Shown one piece after another: positions 27,797 through 35,922 of a DNA stretch of 64,000 bases (position 1 is its first letter; every line of letters starts with the position of its first letter). This DNA comes from Mesobacillus maritimus (lineage in GTDB: Bacteria; Bacillota; Bacilli; Bacillales; Cytobacillaceae). The notes beneath the pieces were generated by a model. It made no database searches. It saw nothing but the letters and a program-made list of their open reading frames with translations, and was not told the origin of the DNA. The stretch is taken from positions 1-64,000 of the forward strand of contig NZ_JAMBNR010000013.1 in NCBI RefSeq assembly GCF_023715205.1, read 5' to 3'. Both the position numbers and the translations under genes were made by a program.

Positions 27797-28555
27797 ATGG
27801 CTGAAAATAAAGTCCGTTTTATCATCACTCGTCAGGACACACCGGATTCAACCCCTTATGAGGAAGAATTTGTTTTAGACTATCGACCTGGTATGAACGT
27901 AATTTCAGCTCTAATGGAAATTCGCCGAAATCCAGTCAATGCAAAAGGGGAAAAAACAACACCTATTTCCTGGGATATGAACTGTCTTGAGGAAGTATGT
28001 GGAGCTTGTTCAATGGTCATAAATGGAAAACCACGGCAGTCTTGTTCCGCTCTTGTTGATCAATTAGAGCAACCAATTAGACTTGCACCGATGGCAACAT
28101 TCCCGATTATTCGTGACCTTCAAGTAGATAGAAGTAGAATGTTCGACTCTTTAAAGCGTGTAAAAGCATGGATTCCAATCGATGGCACATACGACCTTGG
28201 ACCAGGACCACGTATGCCAGAAAGAAAACGTCAATGGGCTTATGAACTTTCTAAATGTATGACATGTGGAGTGTGCCTAGAAGCTTGTCCAAATGTAAAC
28301 AGCAAATCTGATTTCATTGGTCCAGCACCACTTTCCCAAGTGCGTCTTTTCAATGCTCATCCAACTGGTGAAATGAATAGAGCAGAACGCCTTGAAGCGA
28401 TTATGGGAGACGGAGGACTTGCGAACTGTGGGAACTCACAAAACTGTGTTCAATCTTGTCCAAAAGGTATTCCATTGACAACTTCAATTGCGGCTCTAAA
28501 CCGTGACACTAGCATTCAAGCATTTAAAAACTTCTTCGGAAGTGACCAAGTTTAA
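27797..28555 (+). CDS. sdhB: Succinate dehydrogenase iron-sulfur subunit
   Basis: A 252-residue subunit with the three cluster sites: 2Fe-2S (CLEEVCGACSMVING plus CSALVD), 4Fe-4S (CMTCGVCLEACPNV) and 3Fe-4S (CGNSQNCVQSCPKGI with the last Cys of the 4Fe-4S set). It carries electrons from the flavin to the SdhC hemes. It starts 20 bases after sdhA and ends the operon at a terminator. Confidence 0.97.
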   Translation: MAENKVRFIITRQDTPDSTPYEEEFVLDYRPGMNVISALMEIRRNPVNAKGEKTTPISWDMNCLEEVCGACSMVINGKPRQSCSALVDQLEQPIRLAPMATFPIIRDLQVDRSRMFDSLKRVKAWIPIDGTYDLGPGPRMPERKRQWAYELSKCMTCGVCLEACPNVNSKSDFIGPAPLSQVRLFNAHPTGEMNRAERLEAIMGDGGLANCGNSQNCVQSCPKGIPLTTSIAALNRDTSIQAFKNFFGSDQV

Positions 28556-28566
28556 TAAAAACATGT

Positions 28567-28599
28567 CCTCTTTCCATTGTGGAGAGAGGCTTTTTTTTT
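28567..28599 (+). terminator. Terminator after sdhB
   Basis: CCTCTTTCC, loop ATTG, GGAGAGAGG with one G-T pair, then a run of nine T. Confidence 0.88.
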
Positions 28600-28716
28600 G
28601 CATAAAAAGTCTACTTTTAATCAGTGCGGTTCTTTCTAATGAGGTTCATACGTTGAAGGAGAAGGTCATAGGAGGGGCGAACTTGTATAGAGTCTGTAGA
28701 AAGGGAGTGGGGGAAG

Positions 28717-30363
28717 ATGAATAAAACATTTCGGGCACCAACGATGGCTCAAAATGGAGCCATCACCGCGCCGCATTATCTGGCTTCGCAAGCGGGAATG
28801 AAGGTTCTGCAAAATGGAGGTAATGCAGTAGAAGCAATGATTGCCGCTGCTTCAACTATTGCTGTTGTCTATCCACATATGAACAGCATAGGAGGCGACA
28901 ATTTTTGGTTGATTTATAATGCGAGAACAAAGGAAATAACAGTCCTAAACAGTAGTGGCCGCTCAGGGGAGAATGCGACGATTGCATTTTACAAAGAAAA
29001 AGGCTTCAATCTGAAAATCCCTGCACGTGGTTATTTATCAGCAAACACTGTGCCTGGAGCAATTGCGGGTTGGAATGAAGCCTTCAACTTTTCAAAACAA
29101 GAAATGGCTGGAAATTATGCATGGGGAGAATTATTAGAGCAGGCAATCGCATATGCGAAAGAGGGATTTCCGGTCACATCAAGTCAGGCTTACTGGACGA
29201 ATGTTAATTTAAATGAGGAGGATTATGAGTTTCGTAACCTCCAAAGGTTTGATGAGTTCTGTAAAGTGTTCTTGAAACAAAATGGTTTGTGTTATAACCC
29301 AGGAGACATCATGAAACAACCTGATTTAGCATTAACTTTAGAAGGAATTGCGAAAGGAGGCAGCAAGTTCTTTTATCAAGGTGAATTAGCTGCGCGAATG
29401 GTAGCGGATCTTCAGGAAAATGGTGGGGTTCTAACAAAGCAAGATTTTCAAAGTCATATTTCCGATTGGATTGACCCCATTTCGGTAGACTACCGAGGAT
29501 TCACTGCATATAACTTACCACCTAATACACAAGGGATGGCGTCTTTATCTATTTTAAATATCTTAAATCAGTTTGAAATCGGGGCGATTGAGGAAGGCTC
29601 GTCCACGTACTATCATTTGTTAGTGGAAGCCACAAAGCAAGCATTCCGTGATCGCGATAAATGGTTAACAGACCCAAAATTTGCAAACATTCCTGTAGAG
29701 GCGCTGTTATCTAAGGAACGAGGGCTGGAACTGGCCGAACAAATTCAGTTTGACTCAGTATACGGATTAGAAAAACAACTTGATCCAAAAGGTGATACTG
29801 TTTGGATGGGGGTTGTCGATAAAGAGGGAAATGCGGTTTCCTTTATCCAAAGTATCTATCATGACTTTGGTTCAGGGATTATTCCAAAAGGGACCGGTGT
29901 CTTGCTTCAGAATCGAGGAAGTTATTTTTCACTTGATGCAGCGAACATAAACTGCCTTCAGCCGAAAAAGCGTACTTTTCATACCTTAAATCCAGCGATG
30001 TTATTTAAAAATCAGCAACCATACCTTGTTTATGGAACGATGGGAGGGGAAGGTCAACCGCAAACTCAAGCAGCGCTTGTTACGCGAATCATTGACTATG
30101 GCTATGATGTACAACAAGCAATTGAAGCGCCAAGATGGTTATATGGACGAACATGGGGTGCCAGTTCGAACAGTTTAAAAATTGAGGGACGAATTCCGTC
30201 TAAAGTTACTACAAAGTTAGCTGAATTGGGGCATCCAGTCGAAATGGTTGACGATTTTAACGACATCATGGGTCATGCTGGTGCTATTTTTGTAAATCCA
30301 ACAACCAATGTTAAATGGGCTGGAGCCGACCCTCGCGGTGATGGTGCTGCACTTGGTTATTAA
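28717..30363 (+). CDS. Gamma-glutamyltransferase family Ntn hydrolase
   Basis: A 548-residue protein of the GGT family, nearest in style to YwrD-like proteins. GGNAVEAMIAAASTIAVVYP and MNSIGGDNFWL match the N-terminal half. The expected self-cleavage site and nucleophile Thr is T361 in GDTVWMGVVDKEGNAVSF; the oxyanion-loop TMGGEGQPQTQAAL and the GAGADPRGDG-type end (WAGADPRGDGAALGY) are present. No signal peptide is visible, so it is probably cytoplasmic, unlike secreted GGT. The substrate (gamma-glutamyl compound, or an acylated amide) cannot be told. It stands between sdhB and the sortase, an accessory insertion relative to B. subtilis. Confidence 0.85.
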   Translation: MNKTFRAPTMAQNGAITAPHYLASQAGMKVLQNGGNAVEAMIAAASTIAVVYPHMNSIGGDNFWLIYNARTKEITVLNSSGRSGENATIAFYKEKGFNLKIPARGYLSANTVPGAIAGWNEAFNFSKQEMAGNYAWGELLEQAIAYAKEGFPVTSSQAYWTNVNLNEEDYEFRNLQRFDEFCKVFLKQNGLCYNPGDIMKQPDLALTLEGIAKGGSKFFYQGELAARMVADLQENGGVLTKQDFQSHISDWIDPISVDYRGFTAYNLPPNTQGMASLSILNILNQFEIGAIEEGSSTYYHLLVEATKQAFRDRDKWLTDPKFANIPVEALLSKERGLELAEQIQFDSVYGLEKQLDPKGDTVWMGVVDKEGNAVSFIQSIYHDFGSGIIPKGTGVLLQNRGSYFSLDAANINCLQPKKRTFHTLNPAMLFKNQQPYLVYGTMGGEGQPQTQAALVTRIIDYGYDVQQAIEAPRWLYGRTWGASSNSLKIEGRIPSKVTTKLAELGHPVEMVDDFNDIMGHAGAIFVNPTTNVKWAGADPRGDGAALGY

Positions 30364-30366
30364 AAA

Positions 30367-30548
30367 AGGCTATTTTCGTAAAGATAGTTGTTAAAATTCA
30401 AATCCGATTTTAACGCAGTAATCGTCATTTTGTAAGCTGAAAATTATGTTAGGAAGCTCTTTTCTCTTGGATGAAGGTATTTTTTAGTGAAACCTAGCTC
30501 GTTCAGTCGTATTTTAGTTGAGAGCAACAAAGTTTGAGAAAAGAGCCT
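30367..30548 (+). repeat. Two-hairpin element, copy D
   Basis: Begins AGGCTATTTTCGTAAAG three bases after the stop codon of the GGT-family gene, has GTTAAAATTC...CGATTTTAACGC, then AAGCTCTTTTCTC, and ends GCAACAAAGTTTGAGAAAAG then AGCC. The terminal inverted repeat is AGGCTATTTTC against GAAAAGAGCC. Confidence 0.82.
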
Positions 30549-30641
30549 TGAAATAAGAAACTTTCGGGTTGGAAACTGTCTTTATAATGGGCTTCCTTGC
30601 TATAATAGAAATGATATAGAATCTATCGGAGTTGAGTTCTA

Positions 30642-31223
30642 TTGAAAAAGAAAAACCTGTTACCAGTTTTTATCATTATCATCGGGATTGTTTTTATCGG
30701 TATAGGTTTAAAGCAATTTGTAGAAACAAAAGTCCAAACAAATCATTCTTTAAAAGAAGCTAAGGCGATGGTACAAGCAGAAGCTAAAGTTCCAGAGAAG
30801 CCTCAAGGGCGGTATTCACCTAATCAAGGAGAAACTACTGGATTGCTTTCTATACCAAAAATCAACGCGGAATTAGGAATTGTTGAAGGAACGGACCCAG
30901 ATGATTTAAAAAAAGGCGTGGGCCATTATAAAAACTCTTTTTACCCTGATGAAAATGGTCAAATTGTGCTATCTGGTCACAGGGATACTGTCTTTCGAAA
31001 GCTAGGGGAGTTAGAACTTACCGATATTTTAGAAGTGCAAATGCCTTATGGAAAATACCAATACGAAATCACGCATACTAAAATAGTAGATGCAAATGAT
31101 ACTAGTATCATTACGCTCCAAAATGATGAAGAAGAGTTAATTTTGACAACCTGCTATCCTTTTGGCTACATAGGTGATGCACCTGATCGGTATATCATAT
31201 ATGCTAAAAGGGTAGACAAGTAA
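30642..31223 (+). CDS. Class D sortase
   Basis: A 193-residue sortase with an N-terminal membrane anchor (about residues 7-26) and an extracellular catalytic domain. The triad is visible: His113 in LSGHRDTVF, Cys171 in LTTCYPFG and Arg183 in APDRYIIYA. SIPKINAELGIVEGT near the start of the fold is typical of class D enzymes. Sortases cut a sorting signal and join proteins to the peptidoglycan; no obvious substrate with such a signal lies in this window. It starts with TTG behind CGGAGTTGAG. An own terminator follows directly. Confidence 0.9.
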   Translation: MKKKNLLPVFIIIIGIVFIGIGLKQFVETKVQTNHSLKEAKAMVQAEAKVPEKPQGRYSPNQGETTGLLSIPKINAELGIVEGTDPDDLKKGVGHYKNSFYPDENGQIVLSGHRDTVFRKLGELELTDILEVQMPYGKYQYEITHTKIVDANDTSIITLQNDEEELILTTCYPFGYIGDAPDRYIIYAKRVDK

Positions 31224-31256
31224 CCCAGGTGGGAGACCCCACTTGGGTTTTGTTGT
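31222..31256 (+). terminator. Terminator after the sortase gene
   Basis: AACCCAGGTGGG, short loop, CCCACTTGGGTT then TTGTTGTTT. The stem begins within the stop codon. Confidence 0.8.
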
Positions 31257-31285
31257 TTCTAGTTTAAAAGATTTGTTTAGAGAAT

Positions 31286-31291
31286 TATAAT
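31286..31291 (+). promoter_or_regulatory. Probable -10 box of the ysmA promoter
   Basis: TATAAT lies ten bases before the FadR operator at 31301. A weak -35 (TTTAAA, 31263-31268) sits 17 bases upstream. Confidence 0.5.
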
Positions 31292-31300
31292 AGAAGATAG

Positions 31301-31318
31301 TGAGTGAATACTCATTCA
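31301..31318 (+). promoter_or_regulatory. FadR operator before ysmA
   Basis: TGAGTGAATACTCATTCA differs at one base from the Bacillus FadR consensus TGAATGAMTANTCATTCA (G for A at position 4). It lies just downstream of a TATAAT box and 36 bases before the ysmA start, the same geometry as the operator in front of fadR. Confidence 0.75.
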
Positions 31319-31353
31319 TTTGCTGGTAAGCAACATCTAAAGGAGGAACCACC

Positions 31354-31821
31354 GTGGGAAAGATGGAGTATATTGACGATATAGTCAAGTGGGAGCAAGA
31401 ATTCCACTTTTTTTATCCAGTAACGGTACGCTTTTCAGAAACCGATTTGTTTGGGCATTTAAATAATACTGTCCCGTTTGTTTATTTTGAACAGGCAAGG
31501 GTCGAATTTTTAAAAAGCAAGGGGCTTATGCAAAAATGGCTTCAGCCAGAAAGTGAAACAATCCCTGTTGCAGCCGATTTACAATGCGACTTTGTAAAAC
31601 AAATTTATTTTGATGAAGAAATAAAAATCTATGTAAAAGCGAATTCCGTTGGTACGTCCTCGGCGGATATTCATTACATGGGAAAGAAAACAGATGGTAC
31701 GATCTGCTTAACAGGAAGAGGAACAATTGTTCAAATTGCGAAACAAACTGGTCGAGGCTTTCCTTGGAGTAGGGAAATGAAGGCTTTATTACTAGAAAAA
31801 CGAGAAATCGTCAACAAATAA
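31354..31821 (+). CDS. ysmA: Hot-dog fold acyl-CoA thioesterase (YsmA)
   Basis: A 155-residue member of the 4-hydroxybenzoyl-CoA thioesterase-like hot-dog family. RFSETDLFGHLNNTVPFVYFE holds the catalytic Asp and the HxNN signature. It hydrolyses acyl-CoA thioesters; the natural substrate of YsmA is not known. It starts with GTG behind AAAGGAGG. The FadR operator upstream suggests control with beta-oxidation, which would fit release of stalled or excess acyl-CoA. It stands just before gerE. Confidence 0.87.
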   Translation: MGKMEYIDDIVKWEQEFHFFYPVTVRFSETDLFGHLNNTVPFVYFEQARVEFLKSKGLMQKWLQPESETIPVAADLQCDFVKQIYFDEEIKIYVKANSVGTSSADIHYMGKKTDGTICLTGRGTIVQIAKQTGRGFPWSREMKALLLEKREIVNK

Positions 31822-31865
31822 TGCCCATATTTCACTAAAATGAACTCCTTTTCGGAATTGTAGTC

Positions 31866-31893
31866 ACTTTGGCTTAAGCCTTTACATAAGATA
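31866..31893 (+). promoter_or_regulatory. Sigma-K type promoter of gerE
   Basis: AC (31866-31867), 17 bases, CATAAGATA (31885-31893), which fits the sigma-K pattern AC then CATAnnnTA. gerE is transcribed by sigma-K in the mother cell of B. subtilis. It lies about 64 bases before the gerE start. Confidence 0.75.
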
Positions 31894-31956
31894 TGGTGAC
31901 TAAAATATACCCACCCCGCAGTTCACAGCTGGCGAAGGCAAGGAGGGTTACAATAC

Positions 31957-32181
31957 TTGAAGGAGAATGAATTCACTCACAAGCCATTACTCACCAAACG
32001 AGAAAGAGAAGTATTCGAACTGTTAGTACAAGACAAAACAACAAAGGAAATAGCTGGCGAATTGTTTATTAGCGAAAAAACGGTTCGAAATCATATTTCT
32101 AACGCTATGCAAAAGCTAGGCGTAAAGGGGCGATCACAAGCAGTTGTAGAGCTCCTTCGAATGGGAGAGCTAGAACTTTGA
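31957..32181 (+). CDS. gerE: Spore coat transcription regulator GerE
   Basis: A 74-residue LuxR-type helix-turn-helix protein, almost identical to B. subtilis GerE ([40 protein letters not shown]). GerE acts in the mother cell late in sporulation, switching coat genes on or off together with sigma-K. It starts with TTG nine bases behind AAGGAGGG. The high conservation and the sigma-K promoter make the call secure. Confidence 0.97.
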   Translation: MKENEFTHKPLLTKREREVFELLVQDKTTKEIAGELFISEKTVRNHISNAMQKLGVKGRSQAVVELLRMGELEL

Positions 32182-32186
32182 GTTAG

Positions 32187-32215
32187 ACCGGCCATCCTAA
32201 TCGGGATGGTCGGTT
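32187..32215 (+). terminator. Hairpin after gerE
   Basis: ACCGGCCATCC, loop TAATC, GGATGGTCGGT; the T run is delayed (ATCAATTTTTT), so termination efficiency is uncertain. Confidence 0.6.
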
Positions 32216-32340
32216 ATCAATTTTTTCAGCAAGAAAGAATGGGAGCCACTCTTTTCCGACTGGTTGCAATTCTTTCTTGAAATTATCCTGAAAATCATAG
32301 AAAATAAGGGCACTGATAGAGTTTAGGAGATGTTTAAAAA

Positions 32341-32799
32341 ATGAAACTCGAAGATGCCCAAAAAGAGAAAAATACAGATTTGTTTGCAGACATTGAAAAA
32401 GACTTACGATACATCTCAGGAATTATTAAACAAAAAGGTCGCGAAATCTTAAGCAATTACACGATTACTCCTCCACAGTTCATTGCATTGCAATGGCTAT
32501 TTGAAGATGGAGATATGACCATTGGCGAGTTGTCTAATAAAATGTACTTGGCATTTAGTACTACTACCGACCTTGTCGATCGGATGGAAAAAAATAATCT
32601 TGTTGTGCGAGTGAAAGATGAAAATGACCGTCGAGTTGTTCGGATTCATTTACTAGATGAAGGCAAACGGATTATTGATGAAGTTATTAAGAAACGGCAA
32701 CTCTACTTACAGGACGTCTTAGTTGATTTTACCGAAGAGGAAATCGAGAAACTAAAAGAAAACCTAGCAAAATTACATCAAGATATGCGTAAAGAATGA
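32341..32799 (+). CDS. ysmB: MarR family transcription regulator (YsmB)
   Basis: A 152-residue winged-helix regulator. [20 protein letters not shown] and [20 protein letters not shown] form the recognition helices, and [19 protein letters not shown] is the MarR wing. It corresponds to YsmB of B. subtilis, whose ligand and targets are not known to me. racE starts ten bases after the stop, so the two are probably co-transcribed. Confidence 0.88.
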   Translation: MKLEDAQKEKNTDLFADIEKDLRYISGIIKQKGREILSNYTITPPQFIALQWLFEDGDMTIGELSNKMYLAFSTTTDLVDRMEKNNLVVRVKDENDRRVVRIHLLDEGKRIIDEVIKKRQLYLQDVLVDFTEEEIEKLKENLAKLHQDMRKE

Positions 32800-32809
32800 G
32801 GCGAGATTT

Positions 32810-33604
32810 TTGAACAGACCAATCGGAATAATAGATTCAGGTGTTGGTGGTTTAACGGTGGCAAAGGAAGTCATGCGTCAACTACCACATGAACAAATTA
32901 TTTACCTAGGAGATACGGCACGTTGTCCATATGGTCCGAGAACACCAGAAGAAGTTTTAAAGTTTACTTGGGAAATTACACAATTTTTAATGGAAAAGCA
33001 AATTAAAATGTTGGTGATTGCATGCAACACGGCGACCGCGGTGGCACTCGAAGAAATTCGACGAGAGCTACCAATTCCTGTTATAGGCGTGATTCACCCG
33101 GGTGCTCGCACCGCGATTAAAGTAACGAATAATTATCAAATTGGCGTGATTGGGACGGAAGGTACCGTTAAAAGTGATGCCTATAAACAGGCGCTAAAAT
33201 CCATTAATCGGAAAACAAATGTTGTAAGCTTGGCGTGTCCAAAATTTGTCCCGCTTGTCGAAAGTGGAGAATACGATGGACCCCTGGCGCAACAAGTAGT
33301 CGCTGAAACACTAGAACCGTTGAAAGGCGCTGAGCTAGATACGCTCATTCTCGGTTGTACACACTATCCTTTATTAGAGCCTTTAATCAATCAGTATATG
33401 GGAGAAAGAGTCAATGTCATCAGTTCCGGAGAAGAAACAGCTCGGGAAGTAAGCACGATACTGCACCATAATGGTATATTGAACGTAAGCGGCGAAGAAC
33501 CTACCCATCAATTCTATACAACCGGATCAAAAACGATTTTCTCCAATATCGCTTCGCAATGGCTTGAAAGACCAATTACGGATATTCAGATGGCGAAGTT
33601 GTAG
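32810..33604 (+). CDS. racE: Glutamate racemase
   Basis: A 264-residue cofactor-independent racemase that makes D-glutamate for peptidoglycan (and for poly-gamma-glutamate in some species). The two catalytic Cys lie in IACNTATA (C72) and LGCTHYPL (C183), and [14 protein letters not shown] is the N-terminal signature. The start is TTG behind GAGGCGAG. It matches RacE (GlrA) of B. subtilis and ends at a terminator just before the 52-bp array. Confidence 0.95.
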   Translation: MNRPIGIIDSGVGGLTVAKEVMRQLPHEQIIYLGDTARCPYGPRTPEEVLKFTWEITQFLMEKQIKMLVIACNTATAVALEEIRRELPIPVIGVIHPGARTAIKVTNNYQIGVIGTEGTVKSDAYKQALKSINRKTNVVSLACPKFVPLVESGEYDGPLAQQVVAETLEPLKGAELDTLILGCTHYPLLEPLINQYMGERVNVISSGEETAREVSTILHHNGILNVSGEEPTHQFYTTGSKTIFSNIASQWLERPITDIQMAKL

Positions 33605-33632
33605 AACCCCAGTTTTGGGGTTTTTTTGTTTT
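33605..33632 (+). terminator. Terminator after racE
   Basis: AACCCC, loop AGTTTT-like, GGGGTT followed by a long T run. Confidence 0.85.
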
Positions 33633-33656
33633 TTTTGGGGGTGCACTCATTTCTTT

Positions 33657-34818
33657 GAAAATGGTAATCAACCGAGCGCCTCGATGCTCGTTGGAGCAGG
33701 AGAGAGAGGTCGACGGTAACTGAGAGTGTTCCTCGATGCCCGTCGGCGCTGAAAAAAGAGGTCGACGGTAATCGAGAGTGTTCCTCGATGCCCGTCGCCG
33801 CTGAAAAAAGTGGTCACCAGTAATCGAGAGTGTTCCTCGATGCCCGTTGGAGCAGGAGAAAGAGGCCGACGGTAACTGAGAGTGTTCCTCGATGCCCGTT
33901 GGAGCAGGAGAAAGAGGTCGACGGTAATCGAGAGTGTTCCTCGATGCCCATTGGAGCAGGAGAGAGAGGTCGACGGTAACTGAGAGTGTTCCTCGATGCC
34001 CGTCGGCGCCGAAAAAAGAGGTCGACGGTAATCGAGAGTGTTCCTCGATGCCCGTTGGATCAGGAGAAAGAGGTCGACGGTAATCGAGAGTGTTCCTCGA
34101 TTACCGTTGGATCAGGAGAAAGAGGTCAACGGTAACTGAGAGTGTTCCTCGGTGCCCGTCGCCGCTGAAAAAAGTGTTCACCGGTAATCGAGAGTGTTCC
34201 TCGGTGCCCGTCGCCGCTGAAAAAAGTGTTCACCGGTAATCGAGAGTGTTCCTCGATGCCCGTCGCTGCTGAAAAAAGAGGTCACCGGTAATCGAGAGTG
34301 TTCCTCGATGCCCGTTGGAGCAGGAGAAAGAGGCCGACGGTAACTGAGAGTGTTCCTCAATGCCCGTCGGCGCCGAAAAAAGAGGTCACCGGTAATTGAG
34401 AGTGTTCCTCGATGCCCGTTGGCGCCGAAAAAAGTAGTCACCGGTAATCGAGAGTGTTCCTCGATGCCCGTCGCCGCTGAAAAAAGAGGTCGACGGTAAC
34501 TGAGAGTGTTCCTCGATGCCCGTTGGCGCCGAAAAAAGAGGTCACCGGTAATCGAGAGTGTTCCTCGATGCCCGTCGCCGCTGAAAAAAGAGGTCGACGG
34601 TAACTGAGAGTGTTCCTCGGTGCCCGTCGCCGCTGAAAAAAGAGGTCACCGGTAATCGAGAGTGTTCCTCGATGCCCGTTGGCGCCGAAAAAAGAGGTCG
34701 ACGGTAACTGAGAGTGTTCCTCGATGCCCGTTGGAGCAGGAGAAAGAGGCCGACGGTAACTGAGAGTGTTCCTCAATGCCCGTCGGCGCCGAAAAAAGAG
34801 GTCACCGGTAATCGAGAG
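33657..34818. repeat. 52-bp tandem repeat array, about 22 units
   Basis: Units start at 33709 and then every 52 bases without exception through 34801: 21 full units, a decayed leading unit (33657-33708) and a partial last unit. The core GAGAGTGTTCCTC is the same in all the full units. Around it sit modules with few variants: GTCGAC, GCCGAC, GTCACC or TTCACC at the left; AACTGAG or AATCGAG; GATGCCCG, GGTGCCCG or AATGCCCG; and a spacer of the GCTGAAAAAAGAG or GGAGCAGGAGAAAGAG kind. The ATCGAG/CTCGAT arms make a short hairpin. The array is about 56% G+C, richer than its surroundings. It fills the gap between the racE terminator and the convergent NERD gene. Open frames across it are repeat artefacts. 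Confidence 0.95.
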
Positions 34819-34853
34819 CTACTTTATTTAAAATACAGTGCTAAAGATAAAAA

Positions 34854-35744
34854 TCACTCATAATAGATCCACTTGTTTGAACCATATTTTGTAAGGTTCT
34901 GATTTAAAATCCTTCTAACCGTCTTATGCGATTCTATCACTCTACACCAATCGTAGATCATGCTTGTAGTTATTCTAACCTCCGGAAACAACAATCTTAA
35001 CTCCTCTACACTTCTGACCACAGCCGAATCCAAATCTTCACTACAACCACAATGTTCACAGATGACTTTAGTATCCTTAACTATGACATCCACCGAATAA
35101 CACTGCGCACACAAAATCCCTTTCTGCAACTGTTCATACTGATAAGGAGCAATTCGTTTATACGGGTCATCTACGAGATTCAATGATACAAGTTGCTCTG
35201 CTAATTTTAAGTGTTTGGGATTCAAAACGGAGGATTTCATATTTAACTTTCGCATGAAGCGGTTCAGTTGATTAGGGAAAATGATGGATGGGTCTTTTGG
35301 GGCGTTATATAGATAAAATTCAGGATTTACAAAGATGAGATAGGATTCTAGCGATAGGGGAAATCCCAGGCTGTTCATTAGTTGTCGTAGAAGGGACTCA
35401 CTTCGTTTTACCTGGTGGAAGGGGTTCAGGATTTCTTTGCCAGAGAAAGTGAAAAAACGGTCGGATTCAATATAATAGTCTCCTTCGTAATTTTTAATTT
35501 CAAAATGGTAGGCTGTGCTTTGTGCAATATGCACCGAATCCAGCTGAAATTTTGTGTTATTCTTTTCTAAAAGCAAATCGTTCACAATATAACGGTCTTG
35601 CAACAAATTCTGCTGCATGTATCGATCAAATTGCACCTCTCCTTCATATCCTTTCTCAAGATTATAATACTGCAACCGTGCGCGGGCATTTAAAGAACGG
35701 AGAAGCAGTAATTCCTTCGATGCAACTCTAGGTCTTAAAATCAA
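34854..35744 (-). CDS. NERD-domain protein with C-terminal zinc ribbon
   Basis: About 296 residues. The NERD (nuclease-related) domain covers about 35-150: YEGEVQFDRYM, FQLDSVHI and AYHFEIKNYEGDYY keep the Glu, Asp and E-x-K residues of the restriction-endonuclease-like fold. A C-terminal zinc-ribbon-like part follows (CAQC, then CEHCGC 20 or so residues on), then a helical tail. Biological role unknown; a role in DNA processing is inferred from the fold only. I chose TTG at 35744 (MILRPRVASKELLLL) behind AAAGGAAGTGAGG, as relatives begin that way. Its 3' end is 36 bases from the 52-bp array. Not in this place in B. subtilis as I recall. Confidence 0.8.
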   Translation of the reverse strand: MILRPRVASKELLLLRSLNARARLQYYNLEKGYEGEVQFDRYMQQNLLQDRYIVNDLLLEKNNTKFQLDSVHIAQSTAYHFEIKNYEGDYYIESDRFFTFSGKEILNPFHQVKRSESLLRQLMNSLGFPLSLESYLIFVNPEFYLYNAPKDPSIIFPNQLNRFMRKLNMKSSVLNPKHLKLAEQLVSLNLVDDPYKRIAPYQYEQLQKGILCAQCYSVDVIVKDTKVICEHCGCSEDLDSAVVRSVEELRLLFPEVRITTSMIYDWCRVIESHKTVRRILNQNLTKYGSNKWIYYE

Positions 35745-35922
35745 ACCCTCACTTCCTTTCTCCCTAACTATAAAGCTAGATTTCAACCCACAACAAGCAA
35801 ACGTTTTATGACATTGTTTCCAAACAGATGAACTTTTTATAAAAAAAATAGTCAAGCCGGTCTAATTTCCATAATAGGCTCGTATAAATGTTAGTACAAA
35901 CTGTCTTTTTGGAGGGGATTAT

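Noticed and set aside
34178-34776. Two open frames (87 and 112 codons) on the minus strand with repeated phrases such as GHRGTLSITG
   Set aside because: They arise from the 52-bp array. The unit is not a multiple of three, so the frame rotates through three units, and neither frame has a ribosome site or a non-repeat domain.
33657-34818. CRISPR array
   Set aside because: Adjacent units carry no unique spacers, the whole 52 bases is repeated, and no cas gene is near.
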